22,071 nucleotides of DNA from positions 1 to 22,071 of the forward strand of contig JAEEQO010000019.1 in NCBI GenBank assembly GCA_016285335.1, given 5' to 3'. Numbering within the stretch: position 1 is the first letter of the stretch; each line of letters opens with the position of its first letter. The DNA is from Victivallales bacterium. GTDB taxonomy: Bacteria; Verrucomicrobiota; Lentisphaeria; Victivallales; UBA1829. The notes under the pieces are model-generated. The model made no database searches, was not told where the DNA came from, and saw only the letters and a list, made by a program, of their open reading frames with translations. The position numbers and the translations under genes are program-made. Positions 7,887-15,914 of this stretch are shown in pieces.

Positions 7887-8762
7887 ATGTCGGAACAACA
7901 GAACAGAACACCGGAAACGGCGGTTTCGGGCGGGAGCCTGAAGCCTGATGCGTCCGCGCAGCCTCGGCCCGACGGAAATGCGGCGGCCGATCCGGCTGCA
8001 TCCGGCGGCCTGAAACCGAAATTGATGCTGCTCTGGCACTGGTTCAACGTGTTCGTGGACTACATCGTGGAAGAGGACCCGAACCCGCCGAAGAAGTCAG
8101 GTCCACCGCCACTTGAGCGTGCAGATGTCGCCCTCAGGGAATCGGCGCTGAAAAAGTGCCTGAACCGTACCAACGCCTTTCTGGATTTCCTCGAAGAGGG
8201 CGTCAAGGAGCCCAGGCGGAGAAAAACGTTCGGGGAAACGCTTCGCGGCATCCGCGAGGACTGCCGGAGCGGCGCCGGACGCGTCAGACTGCTGAAATCC
8301 GCCGGCGGGTTCTGCTGGACGGTCTTCTATCTCGGCACGATCCTGGTCTTTCTTTTCGCCGCAGCCCTGCTCGGCACGGCGAAGACCCTGGAATACGTCG
8401 CGGCACACCGCGTAAGTTTCTATCCCGCGCCCGAAGTGGTGCATCAGATTGTTTTGCACCGCGAGGCGCTGGAAGACGTTGCCGACAGAATTGCGGCGAA
8501 ACAGGGCGGCACGATGCCGATTGCCCCGAAAAGTTTCTTCGATGTGGAGCTCCTTGATATGCTCAAGCCGATCGCGGTCGATCTTTACACCGATGAATAC
8601 GGCGTCTACCTCGTGACCAGCCGCGACCGTTATGCCGGGGAACACGGCATCTTCATCGCATTCGACGCGGAGAAGATGCCCCCGCTGCTGAACTGGGGCC
8701 TGATCGAAGGCCGCATCTTCACCTACGCCCTCTTCGACGACAGGCCTTTTTATTCTTTGTGA
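7887..8762 (+). CDS. Unrecognised single-pass membrane protein
   Basis: A 291-residue protein I do not recognise. The first 45 residues are low-complexity, rich in Pro, Ala, Gly and Ser, and look disordered. A tryptophan/aromatic patch (MLLWHWFNVFVDYI, 47-60) and a basic, charged, probably helical region (75-135) follow. A single strong membrane segment lies at about 141-165. The C-terminal 120 residues look globular, with alternating charged and hydrophobic residues. I see no catalytic motif. With no signal peptide and one internal segment, the topology could be N-in/C-out, but this is uncertain. ATG 7887 is preferred. An in-frame ATG at 7827 would give 20 more residues but sits at the predicted transcription start. 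The open frame antisense to it looks like a shadow. The stop codon directly abuts repeat copy C. Confidence 0.75.
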   Translation: MSEQQNRTPETAVSGGSLKPDASAQPRPDGNAAADPAASGGLKPKLMLLWHWFNVFVDYIVEEDPNPPKKSGPPPLERADVALRESALKKCLNRTNAFLDFLEEGVKEPRRRKTFGETLRGIREDCRSGAGRVRLLKSAGGFCWTVFYLGTILVFLFAAALLGTAKTLEYVAAHRVSFYPAPEVVHQIVLHREALEDVADRIAAKQGGTMPIAPKSFFDVELLDMLKPIAVDLYTDEYGVYLVTSRDRYAGEHGIFIAFDAEKMPPLLNWGLIEGRIFTYALFDDRPFYSL

Positions 8763-8811
8763 GGGGAAGGCAAGCCCTCCACTGAAACAGTGCGCTGCTG
8801 CGCTCGCGCAC
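8763..8811 (-). repeat. Two-hairpin repeat, copy C (inverted), abutting the preceding stop codon
   Basis: Read on the minus strand: stem 1 GTGCGC/GCGCAC with loop core AGCGCAG, linker CTGTTTCAG, then stem 2 GGAGGG-CTTG-CCTTCC. Both stems differ in sequence from the other copies but remain paired. It begins directly after the TGA at 8760-8762. On the plus strand the GTGCGC hairpin is followed by AAAATAAC and six T, so this copy may also terminate the upstream plus-strand gene. Confidence 0.8.
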
Positions 8812-8835
8812 AAAATAACTTTTTTCCTGTAGAGA

Positions 8836-8870
8836 ATAAAAAACCGCCGGAGAATCAGCATCTCCGACGG
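8836..8870 (-). terminator. Intrinsic terminator of the hydE-hypE operon
   Basis: On the minus strand a 10-bp stem, CCGTCGGAGA with TCTCCGGCGG (one G-T pair), closes a 7-nt loop (hairpin 8844-8870). TTTTTTATT follows (8835-8843). It lies 63 bases after the hypE stop, beyond repeat copy D. Textbook form. Confidence 0.85.
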
Positions 8871-8890
8871 AGCATATTATGTCCGGTCCC

Positions 8891-8934
8891 GTGTCCGAGC
8901 GAAGCCGGACACTACCTCAGAACCGCTTGCGGTT
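8891..8934 (+). repeat. Two-hairpin repeat, copy D, overlapping the hypE stop
   Basis: Stem 1 GTGTCCG/CGGACAC (8891-8897 with 8906-8912) has loop AGCGAAGC. The linker TACCTCAG follows, then stem 2 AACCG-CTTG-CGGTT (8921-8934). The hypE stop codon (8933-8935 on the minus strand) overlaps the end of stem 2. Confidence 0.85.
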
Positions 8935-9943
8935 AGCAGATTCGCGGGAGGAGTTCGCCGCCGGGCTGGGGCAGGAGCGACTGTGCGCCGATCTCGGTGG
9001 TCATGACGACTTTGCCGGGGTGGTCGGCGACGACTTCGCCGATGATGGCGGCGTTGGCGGAATACGGCCCTTTGCGGAGCGCTTCGAGGATCGCCGCAGC
9101 TTCGGACTTTGGGGCGAAGACGACGAGGCGCCCTTCGCAGGCGAGGTAAAGCGGCTCCAGCCCGAGCATGCCGCAGACGCCGCGCACCTCGGGCGCGACC
9201 GGGACGTCAGCGGCGTTGAGGCGGATCCCGACCTTGCTCTGGTCGGCGATCTCGTACAGAACGGTGCCGACTCCGCCGCGCGTGGCATCGCGGATCACAT
9301 GGATGTCGTGCGAGGCGTCGAGCATGCTTTTTACCGTGCCCCACAGCGGGGCGCAGTCGCTCGTGACGTTGGCGTCGATCTCGAATTCGTTGCGGGCGAG
9401 CAGGATGGTGCAGCCGTGGCGGCCCACGTCGCCGGTCACGATCACGGCGTCGCCGGGCTTCGCAAACGCGCCGGACGTGCGGACGCCCTCGGTGAGCTGT
9501 CCGACGCCGGTCGTGGTGATGAAGACGTGGTCGACCTGGCCTTTGCCCGCGACCTTGGTGTCGCCCGCTACGATGCGGACGCCCGCTTCGTCGGCGGTCT
9601 TCTTCATGGCGTCGGCGATCTCTTCGAGCTTGGCGAGCGGGAATCCCTCCTCGATCACGAATGCGCAGGAAAGATAGAGCGGCTTCGCGCCCATGCACGC
9701 CAGGTCGTTGACCGTGCCGCAGATGCTGAGCTTGCCGATGTTGCCGCCGGGGAACTCGAACGGCGACACGATGAAGCCGTCCGTGGTGAACGCGATCTTT
9801 CCGGCGTCCACCGGCAGGACCGCGGCGTCGTCGCCGGTGAAGTCGGGGTTGGAAAAATGCGCCTTGAACACGCGGTCGATGAGTTCGGCGGTCTGGCGTC
9901 CGCCCGCGCCGTGTGCGAGCGTCACGAATTCGTTGTTATCCAT
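8933..9943 (-). CDS. hypE: HypE, carbamoyl dehydratase making the cyanide ligand
   Basis: A 336-residue member of the PurM/AIRS family. HypE accepts a carbamoyl group from HypF on its C-terminal cysteine, dehydrates it with ATP to a thiocyanate and passes cyanide to iron on the HypC-HypD complex. The sequence shows HGAGG near the N-terminus, GDDAAVLP (37-44) and a central CGTVNDLACMGAKP. It ends in the diagnostic PRIC, with C336 as the last residue, so the active tail is intact. The start ATG overlaps the hypD stop by 8 nt with GGAG upstream. It is the last gene of the 11-gene operon, followed by repeat copy D and the terminator. No hydrogenase structural gene is in the window to receive the product. 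Confidence 0.97.
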   Translation of the reverse strand: MDNNEFVTLAHGAGGRQTAELIDRVFKAHFSNPDFTGDDAAVLPVDAGKIAFTTDGFIVSPFEFPGGNIGKLSICGTVNDLACMGAKPLYLSCAFVIEEGFPLAKLEEIADAMKKTADEAGVRIVAGDTKVAGKGQVDHVFITTTGVGQLTEGVRTSGAFAKPGDAVIVTGDVGRHGCTILLARNEFEIDANVTSDCAPLWGTVKSMLDASHDIHVIRDATRGGVGTVLYEIADQSKVGIRLNAADVPVAPEVRGVCGMLGLEPLYLACEGRLVVFAPKSEAAAILEALRKGPYSANAAIIGEVVADHPGKVVMTTEIGAQSLLPQPGGELLPRIC

Positions 9944-10979
9944 TCAGAATATCTCCGTATTGGTAGTAGGCGGAACACGCCCCTTCGTTGGAGACCATGC
10001 ACGCTCCGACCGGGTGGAGCGGGGTGCAGGCGGTCCCGAAAAGTTTGCAGTCGGTGGATTTGCATTTGCCCTGAAGCACTTCGCCGCAGCGGCAGCCGGG
10101 ATTGCTCCGGCCGGTCACGGGCGGCAAATTGAACTTCAGCCGTGCGTCGTACGCGGCGAACGCCGGGCGGAGCTTCAGGCCGGACATCGGGATCACGCCG
10201 AGGCCGCGCCACTCCGCGTCGCACGGCTCCATGACCGTGTCCATGAGCTTCAGCGCGGCGGGAGAGCCTTCGGCCCGCACCACGCGCGGGTAGCAGTTGC
10301 GGAAGAACGGTTCGCCGGATTCGGAGAGCCGGACGATGACCGCGAGCGCGGTCAGGATCTCATCCGCGGTGAATCCCGCGACCACGCCGGACACGCCGAG
10401 CTTCACGAGGTCTTCGCAGACGGCCGTGCCCGTGATGGCGTTCACATGGCCGGGGTAGAGGAACGCGTCCGCGCTGCCCTTCAACGCCCGGTATGCGTTC
10501 GGCATGGTCTTGTTCGCGCCGAGGATGGAGAAGTTCGCCAGCCCTTCGGCGGCGGCCTTCTTCACCGCCAGACACGCCGCCGGGACCGTCGTCTCGAACC
10601 CGACCGCCAGGAACACGACCTGTTTGTCGGGATTCTCCCGCGCGAAGTCGACCGCATCCAGCGGCGAATACACGGTCTTTACGGACGCGCCTTTCGAACG
10701 CGCCCCCGCGAGGCTCATTTCGGAGCCGGGTACGCGGATCAGGTCGCCGAACGTGCAGATCGTGGCGCCGTGTTCGAGCGCGAGCATGACCGCCTCGTCG
10801 ATGTACCCGGCGGGCGTGACGCAGACCGGGCAGCCGGGACCGGAAATGAGCTCGATCTGCGGCGGCAGGATGCGGCGGATGCCCAGACGGAATATCTCGT
10901 GCGTGTGGGTGCCGCAGACCTCCATGATGCGGAGTTTGCGCCCGCAGTAGGATTCGATGATCCGCTTAGCCGATTCCAT
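9936..10979 (-). CDS. hypD: HypD, iron-sulfur scaffold for Fe(CN)2(CO) assembly
   Basis: A 347-residue protein that with HypC holds the iron while cyanide and CO ligands are attached. CGTHTHEI (C22) and GPGCPVCVTP (C50, C53) correspond to the essential cysteines of E. coli HypD (C41, C69, C72). A GFETT motif lies mid-protein. The C-terminal cysteine cluster (CRCGEVLQGKCKSTDC, then C and GAC) matches the [4Fe-4S] site. I chose ATG 10979, with GGAG 7 bases upstream. A TTG one codon earlier is possible. It overlaps hypC by 14 nt and hypE by 8 nt, so the three are probably translated together. All key residues are present. Confidence 0.97.
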   Translation of the reverse strand: MESAKRIIESYCGRKLRIMEVCGTHTHEIFRLGIRRILPPQIELISGPGCPVCVTPAGYIDEAVMLALEHGATICTFGDLIRVPGSEMSLAGARSKGASVKTVYSPLDAVDFARENPDKQVVFLAVGFETTVPAACLAVKKAAAEGLANFSILGANKTMPNAYRALKGSADAFLYPGHVNAITGTAVCEDLVKLGVSGVVAGFTADEILTALAVIVRLSESGEPFFRNCYPRVVRAEGSPAALKLMDTVMEPCDAEWRGLGVIPMSGLKLRPAFAAYDARLKFNLPPVTGRSNPGCRCGEVLQGKCKSTDCKLFGTACTPLHPVGACMVSNEGACSAYYQYGDILNG

Positions 10980-11184
10980 CAAGCGACTCCATGATCTTGC
11001 CGGTTTCCCCGGCGTCCGTGTCGGTGATCCTGGCGATGGCGACGCCGGCGTGGACCATGACGTAATCGCCGGGTTCCAGATCGTCGATGAGTTCCGCGGA
11101 AACCTTGCGTCTTGCGCCGGAAGCGTCGATGAGGGCGGTGCCGTCCTCGATGCTTACGACTCTGGCTGAAAGACCTACACACAT
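10966..11184 (-). CDS. hypC: HypC/HybG-family iron chaperone
   Basis: A 72-residue chaperone that partners HypD. In [NiFe] systems it carries the Fe(CN)2(CO) unit to the large subunit. The essential Cys2 is present (MCVGLSARVV), and H45 in GDYVMVHAGVA matches the conserved histidine. The start differs from the common MCLAIPGKV: the proline/glycine turn is replaced, a real divergence at the face that contacts iron and client proteins. ATG 11184 has AAGGAG 7 bases upstream. It overlaps hypF by 10 nt and hypD by 14 nt. The family call is secure. The client protein is unknown because no hydrogenase large subunit is nearby. Confidence 0.93.
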   Translation of the reverse strand: MCVGLSARVVSIEDGTALIDASGARRKVSAELIDDLEPGDYVMVHAGVAIARITDTDAGETGKIMESLDGIG

Positions 11185-13553
11185 AAGCCGTCTCCTTGTT
11201 TCGGTATGGAAGAATGTGGTATGGATGAATATTCAGGGGTGTTTTTGTTCAGATGGCGCATGGCGGCGAGCGCCTGACCCGCGCCGATGCCGCCGTCGTT
11301 CGGCGGGATCATGCCGTGCAGCAGCACACGGAATCCGGCGGAGCGCAGATGCTCAGCGACGAGCGTGGTGAGCAGGCGGTTCTGGAACACGCCGCCGGTC
11401 AGCGCGCAGACGTTCAGGCCGGTGTCCTCGCGGATGAGCTCGCAGGTCTTCGCGATCATGCCCGCGAGCGCGGTGTGGAACATGTACGCGAGGATGCCGG
11501 ACTCGACGCCGGCGTGGCGGGCGAGAATGATGTCATGAACGAGCGCATCCGTCGGCAGGACGATTTCGCCGGAGGGATCGCGTTCCGGCGGCGGGCAGGA
11601 CAGGCGATGGGATTCCGCTTCGTCGGAATATTGTTCCAGCCAGGCTTCGGCGGCGAACTGGAGCGCGGTGGATGCCTCGCCCTCGAACGTCGAGGCTTTG
11701 CGGACGCCGAGGATCGCGCTGACGGCGTCGAAGAGGCGTCCCGCGCTGGTGGAGACCACGCAGTTCAGCTTGCGGTCCAGCATGGTCTTCTGGAACTTGT
11801 AAATGCCCGGGTCGCAGAGGCCTATTTCGGCGGCGATGCGGCCGACGTCGTCCGGGAACAGCGCATTGACCATCGAAACGGCGATGCGCCAGCCTTCGCG
11901 GGCGGAGGCGTCGCCCCCGGCCTGCAGGAACGGGCGGATGTGCCCGGCGCGGGTGAAGCCGTCCGGCGAGGAAACGAGGAATTCGCCGCCCCAGATCGTG
12001 CCGTCCGTGCCGTAGCCCGTGCCGTCGAACGACACGCCGATGACCTCGCCCGTGAAATCGTTTTCGACCATGCAGGAAAGCACGTGGGCGTAGTGGTGCT
12101 GAATTTTTAAGACGGGGATGCCGAGTTCCTGCGCCACGGCGGACGAGTTGTATTTCGGATGCAGGTCGCAGCAGACGATCTGCGGCTTCATTTCGAGCAG
12201 TTCGGACATGCGCGCGACCGATTCCCGCAGGGCGCGGACGGTGCGCAGGTCCTCCATGTCGCCGATGTAGGGCGAGGGGTAGAAGAGGCCGCCGTTCGCG
12301 AGGCAGAACGTGTTTTTGAGCTCGCCGCCGATGCCGAGGACCTGTCCGCGGAAATCGCCGGAGACGAAGAACGGCAGGGGCGCATAGCCGCGCGACCGCC
12401 GGATCATGTACGGTCGGCCGTCCAGCCAGTCCATCACGGAATCGTCCGCGCGGAGCCGGATCTTCCGGTTGTGGGACAGGATCCCGTCGCAGAATCCGGC
12501 GATCTCGGCGAGCGCGTCCTCGTCGCTGCGGCAGATGGGCGCGCCGGACACGTTGCCGCTGGTCATCACGAGGCAGTCCGGCATGGTCAGGCCGTCGTCG
12601 AAGCGGAACAGCAGCATCTGAACGGGCGCGTACGGCAGCATCACGCCGAGCGTGGGATTGCCGGGCGCGAGCACGTCGGGCAGGGCGCTTTCCGGGCGTT
12701 TTCTGAGAAGGATGATCGGCTTCTGGTGGCCGTCGAGGATCTCCTCCTGGCCGGGCAGGACCGCGCATTCGCGGCGGACGGTCTCCAGCGAATTCATCAT
12801 CACGGCGAACGGCTTCATCGGGCGGCGTTTGAGCTCGCGCAACCGCGCCACGGCGTTCGCGTCGCGGGCGTTGCAGCACAGATGGAACCCGCCGATGCCC
12901 TTGATTGCGACGATCTTTCCCTCGAGGATGGCGCGGCGGGCGGCGGTGATCGCCTTTTCGTTGCGTTCGGGGCGTCCGATGAGGTAGACTTCCGGGCCGC
13001 AGTCGTGACAGCACACCGGCTGGGCGTCGTAGCGGCGCGACTCCGGCGAGGTGTATTCTGTCTCGCACTGCGGGCACATCGGGAAATAGTCCATGCTGGT
13101 GCGGACGCGGTCATATGGCATGGAGTCGAGAATGGTCAGGCGCGGGCCGCACGCGGTGCAGTTGATGAACGGGTGCAGATAGCGGCGGTTCGCCGGGTCG
13201 AACAGTTCCTGTTTGCACAGGTCGCACGTGGCGATGTCCGGCGAGACGAAGATGTCCCCGGTCTCGTGTTCGCTTTCGATGATCTCGAACGTCGGATACG
13301 CGGGCTCCGTGCGGACGCGCGAAATGATCTTCAGAATCGTGGAGCGCGGCGGGGCTTCGTGTTCGAGCGCGAAGCGGAACGTTTTCAGCGCTTCCTCGTT
13401 TCCCTGAGCGTGGACTTCCACATAGGACCCTTTGTTTGCGACGCTCCCGGTCAGGCCGGCGCGGACGGCGATTCGGCTCACGAACGGCCGGAACCCGACG
13501 CCCTGGACGACGCCGTAAATGCGGTAAATGGTCGTGGAAACGCCCGTGTTCAT
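11175..13553 (-). CDS. hypF: HypF, carbamoyltransferase
   Basis: A 792-residue enzyme that converts carbamoyl phosphate and ATP to carbamoyl-adenylate and transfers the carbamoyl group to HypE. Domains in order: acylphosphatase (VQGVGFRPFV, R22); a zinc region with CX2C pairs at 110/113, 132/135, 160/163 and about 182/185; a YrdC domain (KGIGGFHLCCNARDA); and a Kae1-like domain (HHYAHVLSCMVEND near 485, then DGTGYGTDGTIWGGEF, then LTGGVFQNRLL near 720). About 25 extra residues at the C-terminus are polar and not typical. ATG 13553 lies one base after the preceding stop, with GAGGTG upstream; an ATG six codons earlier would overlap the previous gene. It starts the hypFCDE module. No hypA or hypB accompanies it. 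Confidence 0.97.
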   Translation of the reverse strand: MNTGVSTTIYRIYGVVQGVGFRPFVSRIAVRAGLTGSVANKGSYVEVHAQGNEEALKTFRFALEHEAPPRSTILKIISRVRTEPAYPTFEIIESEHETGDIFVSPDIATCDLCKQELFDPANRRYLHPFINCTACGPRLTILDSMPYDRVRTSMDYFPMCPQCETEYTSPESRRYDAQPVCCHDCGPEVYLIGRPERNEKAITAARRAILEGKIVAIKGIGGFHLCCNARDANAVARLRELKRRPMKPFAVMMNSLETVRRECAVLPGQEEILDGHQKPIILLRKRPESALPDVLAPGNPTLGVMLPYAPVQMLLFRFDDGLTMPDCLVMTSGNVSGAPICRSDEDALAEIAGFCDGILSHNRKIRLRADDSVMDWLDGRPYMIRRSRGYAPLPFFVSGDFRGQVLGIGGELKNTFCLANGGLFYPSPYIGDMEDLRTVRALRESVARMSELLEMKPQIVCCDLHPKYNSSAVAQELGIPVLKIQHHYAHVLSCMVENDFTGEVIGVSFDGTGYGTDGTIWGGEFLVSSPDGFTRAGHIRPFLQAGGDASAREGWRIAVSMVNALFPDDVGRIAAEIGLCDPGIYKFQKTMLDRKLNCVVSTSAGRLFDAVSAILGVRKASTFEGEASTALQFAAEAWLEQYSDEAESHRLSCPPPERDPSGEIVLPTDALVHDIILARHAGVESGILAYMFHTALAGMIAKTCELIREDTGLNVCALTGGVFQNRLLTTLVAEHLRSAGFRVLLHGMIPPNDGGIGAGQALAAMRHLNKNTPEYSSIPHSSIPKQGDGLCV

Positions 13554-13554
13554 C

Positions 13555-14616
13555 TTATTGCACCTCGTCAAGCAGCCGCCCGGAAACGGCGAAATGCGGG
13601 AAGTCGATGATGTTGAAATCCTGCGTGCGGGGCAGGGCGACGCGCAGACGGCTGTCGCAGACGATCGCGTCGTAATTACCGTTCAAAATCGCCTCGATAA
13701 ACGCCTCTTCGCTTTCGATGCGGAAATCGCCGTCGCGCATGAATTCCGGTTCCATCATGAACCACGAGGCGACAGTGACCTGCGAGACGGGATCAAGCTT
13801 CAGAATGGCGTCGCGGACGGCGTTCGCGGCGAACTGCTGGTGAATGACCAGCGTCTTCTTTCCGGCAAGCGGGGGCAGGGCGGCGAGCACCTGCGGCGGG
13901 AGCCACGGACACCGCACTTCGAACGGCGTGCCGAATGTCTTTTGCAGGTATTTTGCCGCGGCAAGTCCGGCAGGCGAGACCACGATGTTTTTCTCCGCAG
14001 CGGACGCATTCTTCGCCGCGTCGAGTCCCGTGCCCATGCCGTAGCAGTTCACGGTCTTCCAGCCGTCTTTCATGAGCGCGGCGGACAGCAGGTTTCCGGC
14101 ATCGAGCGTCGGGAAATCCAGCGGTGACGCGCCGAGGGCGCCGACCGTGCCGGGATCGATGTCAAGCCGTTCCGTTGCAAATGTCTTGAAGAGTTCCAGC
14201 CAGGCATCGGACGCGCCGACGTCGTAGTGACGCGTCCCGGTCGTGGCGACCGTGATCGCGGGGCGTCCGGTGCGTTTTTCCGCCATGCGTTTCAGCGCCT
14301 TGAAATCGGTCGCGATGATCGCGGGGACCGGGGTGCCGATGATGGCGGAAAACGCGAGGCCGGTGCCGTCCATGGCGGTCTGAAGCTTGGCGACGAGTTT
14401 GTCGTCGCGGCCGAGGATGGCGTCCATGTCGCGGAGTCCGGCGCTGAAGATCGCGCTCCGGCTGGTGAACCAGCGCGGCTCGTCGAATCCGCAGATATTG
14501 CCCGTGCAGCCGCCCGCGTCGCAGATGGCGATCAGGCCCCCGAACTCGAAGAGCGCGGAAACGGCGCCGGACTGGTCGGGCGCGAACGGCGAAAGGTGTT
14601 TCAGGATGCTTTTCAT
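13555..14616 (-). CDS. Nitrogenase component 1-like subunit, K type, second cassette (K2)
   Basis: A 353-residue NifD/NifK/NifE/NifN-superfamily protein, shorter than NifK (over 500). Homology to K1 (16677-17822) is clear: both share an acidic-Ala-x-Gly-C37 element followed by DEPRW, a DMDAILG/ETDAILG stretch (the NifK FGG region), and an xGxPVPxxxxTDF segment. Cysteines at 32, 37 and 42 cluster near the N-terminus. The position of K1 Cys93 is isoleucine here (IIGTPVP), so the third P-cluster-type ligand appears lost. ATG 14616 overlaps the D2 stop as ATGA, with AAGGAGG 7 bases upstream. hypF begins after a 1-nt gap. Probably a heterodimer partner of D2. The reaction is unknown. Confidence 0.85.
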   Translation of the reverse strand: MKSILKHLSPFAPDQSGAVSALFEFGGLIAICDAGGCTGNICGFDEPRWFTSRSAIFSAGLRDMDAILGRDDKLVAKLQTAMDGTGLAFSAIIGTPVPAIIATDFKALKRMAEKRTGRPAITVATTGTRHYDVGASDAWLELFKTFATERLDIDPGTVGALGASPLDFPTLDAGNLLSAALMKDGWKTVNCYGMGTGLDAAKNASAAEKNIVVSPAGLAAAKYLQKTFGTPFEVRCPWLPPQVLAALPPLAGKKTLVIHQQFAANAVRDAILKLDPVSQVTVASWFMMEPEFMRDGDFRIESEEAFIEAILNGNYDAIVCDSRLRVALPRTQDFNIIDFPHFAVSGRLLDEVQ

Positions 14617-15914
14617 TGCGCCGCCTCCTTTCCGGCCAGGGCGTTTCCGAGCGCGGCGAAGAGCGCGGCGACTCCGGCGTGACCGAACGGCTGCTGTTCC
14701 TCGTTCCACGGCACGCCGGGCAGCGCCGGGTGGTAGTACATCGCGTCGCGTCCGATGACCGTGTCGCAGGCGGTGTCCCTGCCGTCGTAGAACATCATGG
14801 TCGGGGAGAGGTTGGAATAGATCTTCGTGTCCGGGCTGAGCGCGGCGATCTTCTTCACGTAAACGAAGTTGGAGCCGCCGACCGTGCCGAAAATTTCGGA
14901 GACGTTGAAGCCGCTGCGGATGAGCGAGAGCGAAAGCTCGAACGGATCGGCGTTCAGCCATTCGCCGACGGCGAACGTACGTGCTCCGAATCCGGTGCGG
15001 AAATCCGTGATCGCTTTTTCGGCGCGTTCGCGGTAGGGAGCATCGTCGAAATCCGCGCCGACGGCCTGCCCGAGCAGACGGTACTGGTTGGAGATCTTGT
15101 CGGTCTGGTACAGGCGGGCGAGCTCTACGGACGGGATGCCGAGGCGTTTCTGCAGATCGGCGGCGGCGTGGCGCGCCTCCTGATTGAGCACGAGATTGAA
15201 GTTCGCCTCCGCCATCGCCTGATATTCTTCAAACGTGGCGCAGCGGGAGATTTCGCGGATGGCGCGGATCCCGGCGGATTTCAGCAAAGTGTAAAGCTCG
15301 GTGTCGCCCCGAAGCGGCGAGAAGAACCCGAGGATATTGACCGAGGTCGGGACTTTTTCGCGGGGCTGGAGCAGAGAGTAGACCGAACGGCGCACCGAGA
15401 CCATCGGCGGCAGACGTCCTTCGCGGGTCAGCGCATACATGTAGCACGGCACGACCAGGACGCCCGCGTAGTCCGAAGCCTTGCGGCAGACGCGTTCCAT
15501 GTCCGTGCCGAGCAGGGCGTCCACGCATGTGATGCAGATCATAACCGCGGACGGACGCACGGCGCAGGATTCGCAGACCTCCTTCACCGCATCCGGAATA
15601 CGCGCCAGATGGCGCCCCGTCACGATGTCCGTGTCGTCCTGCATGAGGTAGAAGAAACGTTCGGCGAGGGACGCTTCACAGCCGAGCGCGGCGGTGTTGC
15701 GTCCGCAGCATGCCGGGGCGACCAGCAGCATGACCGAACCGGGCACGGCGAGACCTGCGCGTTTCACGCCGAATCCCTGTGCTCCTGGCGAATTGAACGC
15801 GAGCGTGGCGGGGGAGCTGTAGATCAGATGCGCCGAGGAGAGCAGTTCGGGCGGGATGTCGTCCCTGCCGCGCGCCGCAAGTTCGGCCGCCGTGATGGAA
15901 TACGCCTGATTCAT
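14613..15914 (-). CDS. Nitrogenase component 1-like subunit, D type, second cassette (D2)
   Basis: A 433-residue nitrogenase-superfamily subunit. APACCGRN (C69, C70), C79, then [12 protein letters not shown] lie in the region of the NifD FGG/switch loop. [15 protein letters not shown] (C127, C130) matches the NifD CPxxLIGDD element around Cys154. A further CX2C (114/117) precedes it. A Rossmann-like segment [10 protein letters not shown] follows, then C225 in [10 protein letters not shown]. At the position of the FeMo-cofactor cysteine (NifD Cys275) my eye alignment gives asparagine, so FeMoco-type binding is unlikely. It is homologous to D1 over its whole central region. ATG 15914 overlaps the NifH-like 2 stop as ATGA. 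It should pair with K2 and receive electrons from NifH-like 2. Substrate unknown. Confidence 0.85.
   Translation of the reverse strand: MNQAYSITAAELAARGRDDIPPELLSSAHLIYSSPATLAFNSPGAQGFGVKRAGLAVPGSVMLLVAPACCGRNTAALGCEASLAERFFYLMQDDTDIVTGRHLARIPDAVKEVCESCAVRPSAVMICITCVDALLGTDMERVCRKASDYAGVLVVPCYMYALTREGRLPPMVSVRRSVYSLLQPREKVPTSVNILGFFSPLRGDTELYTLLKSAGIRAIREISRCATFEEYQAMAEANFNLVLNQEARHAAADLQKRLGIPSVELARLYQTDKISNQYRLLGQAVGADFDDAPYRERAEKAITDFRTGFGARTFAVGEWLNADPFELSLSLIRSGFNVSEIFGTVGGSNFVYVKKIAALSPDTKIYSNLSPTMMFYDGRDTACDTVIGRDAMYYHPALPGVPWNEEQQPFGHAGVAALFAALGNALAGKEAAQ

Noticed and set aside
8097..8861. 254-residue minus-strand open frame opposite the membrane protein gene
   Set aside because: The plus frame has a coherent membrane segment and ends at a repeat that sits after stop codons elsewhere. 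The minus frame has neither.
8879..13610. Long plus-strand open frames opposite hypE, hypD and hypF
   Set aside because: The hyp genes are unmistakable on the minus strand.
13555..14961. Longer upstream starts for the K2 frame (and for similar frames to 16286, 20167 and 20688)
   Set aside because: The extensions are out-of-family, overlap the upstream gene extensively and lack ribosome sites. The ATGA or 7-nt overlap starts have good ribosome sites.
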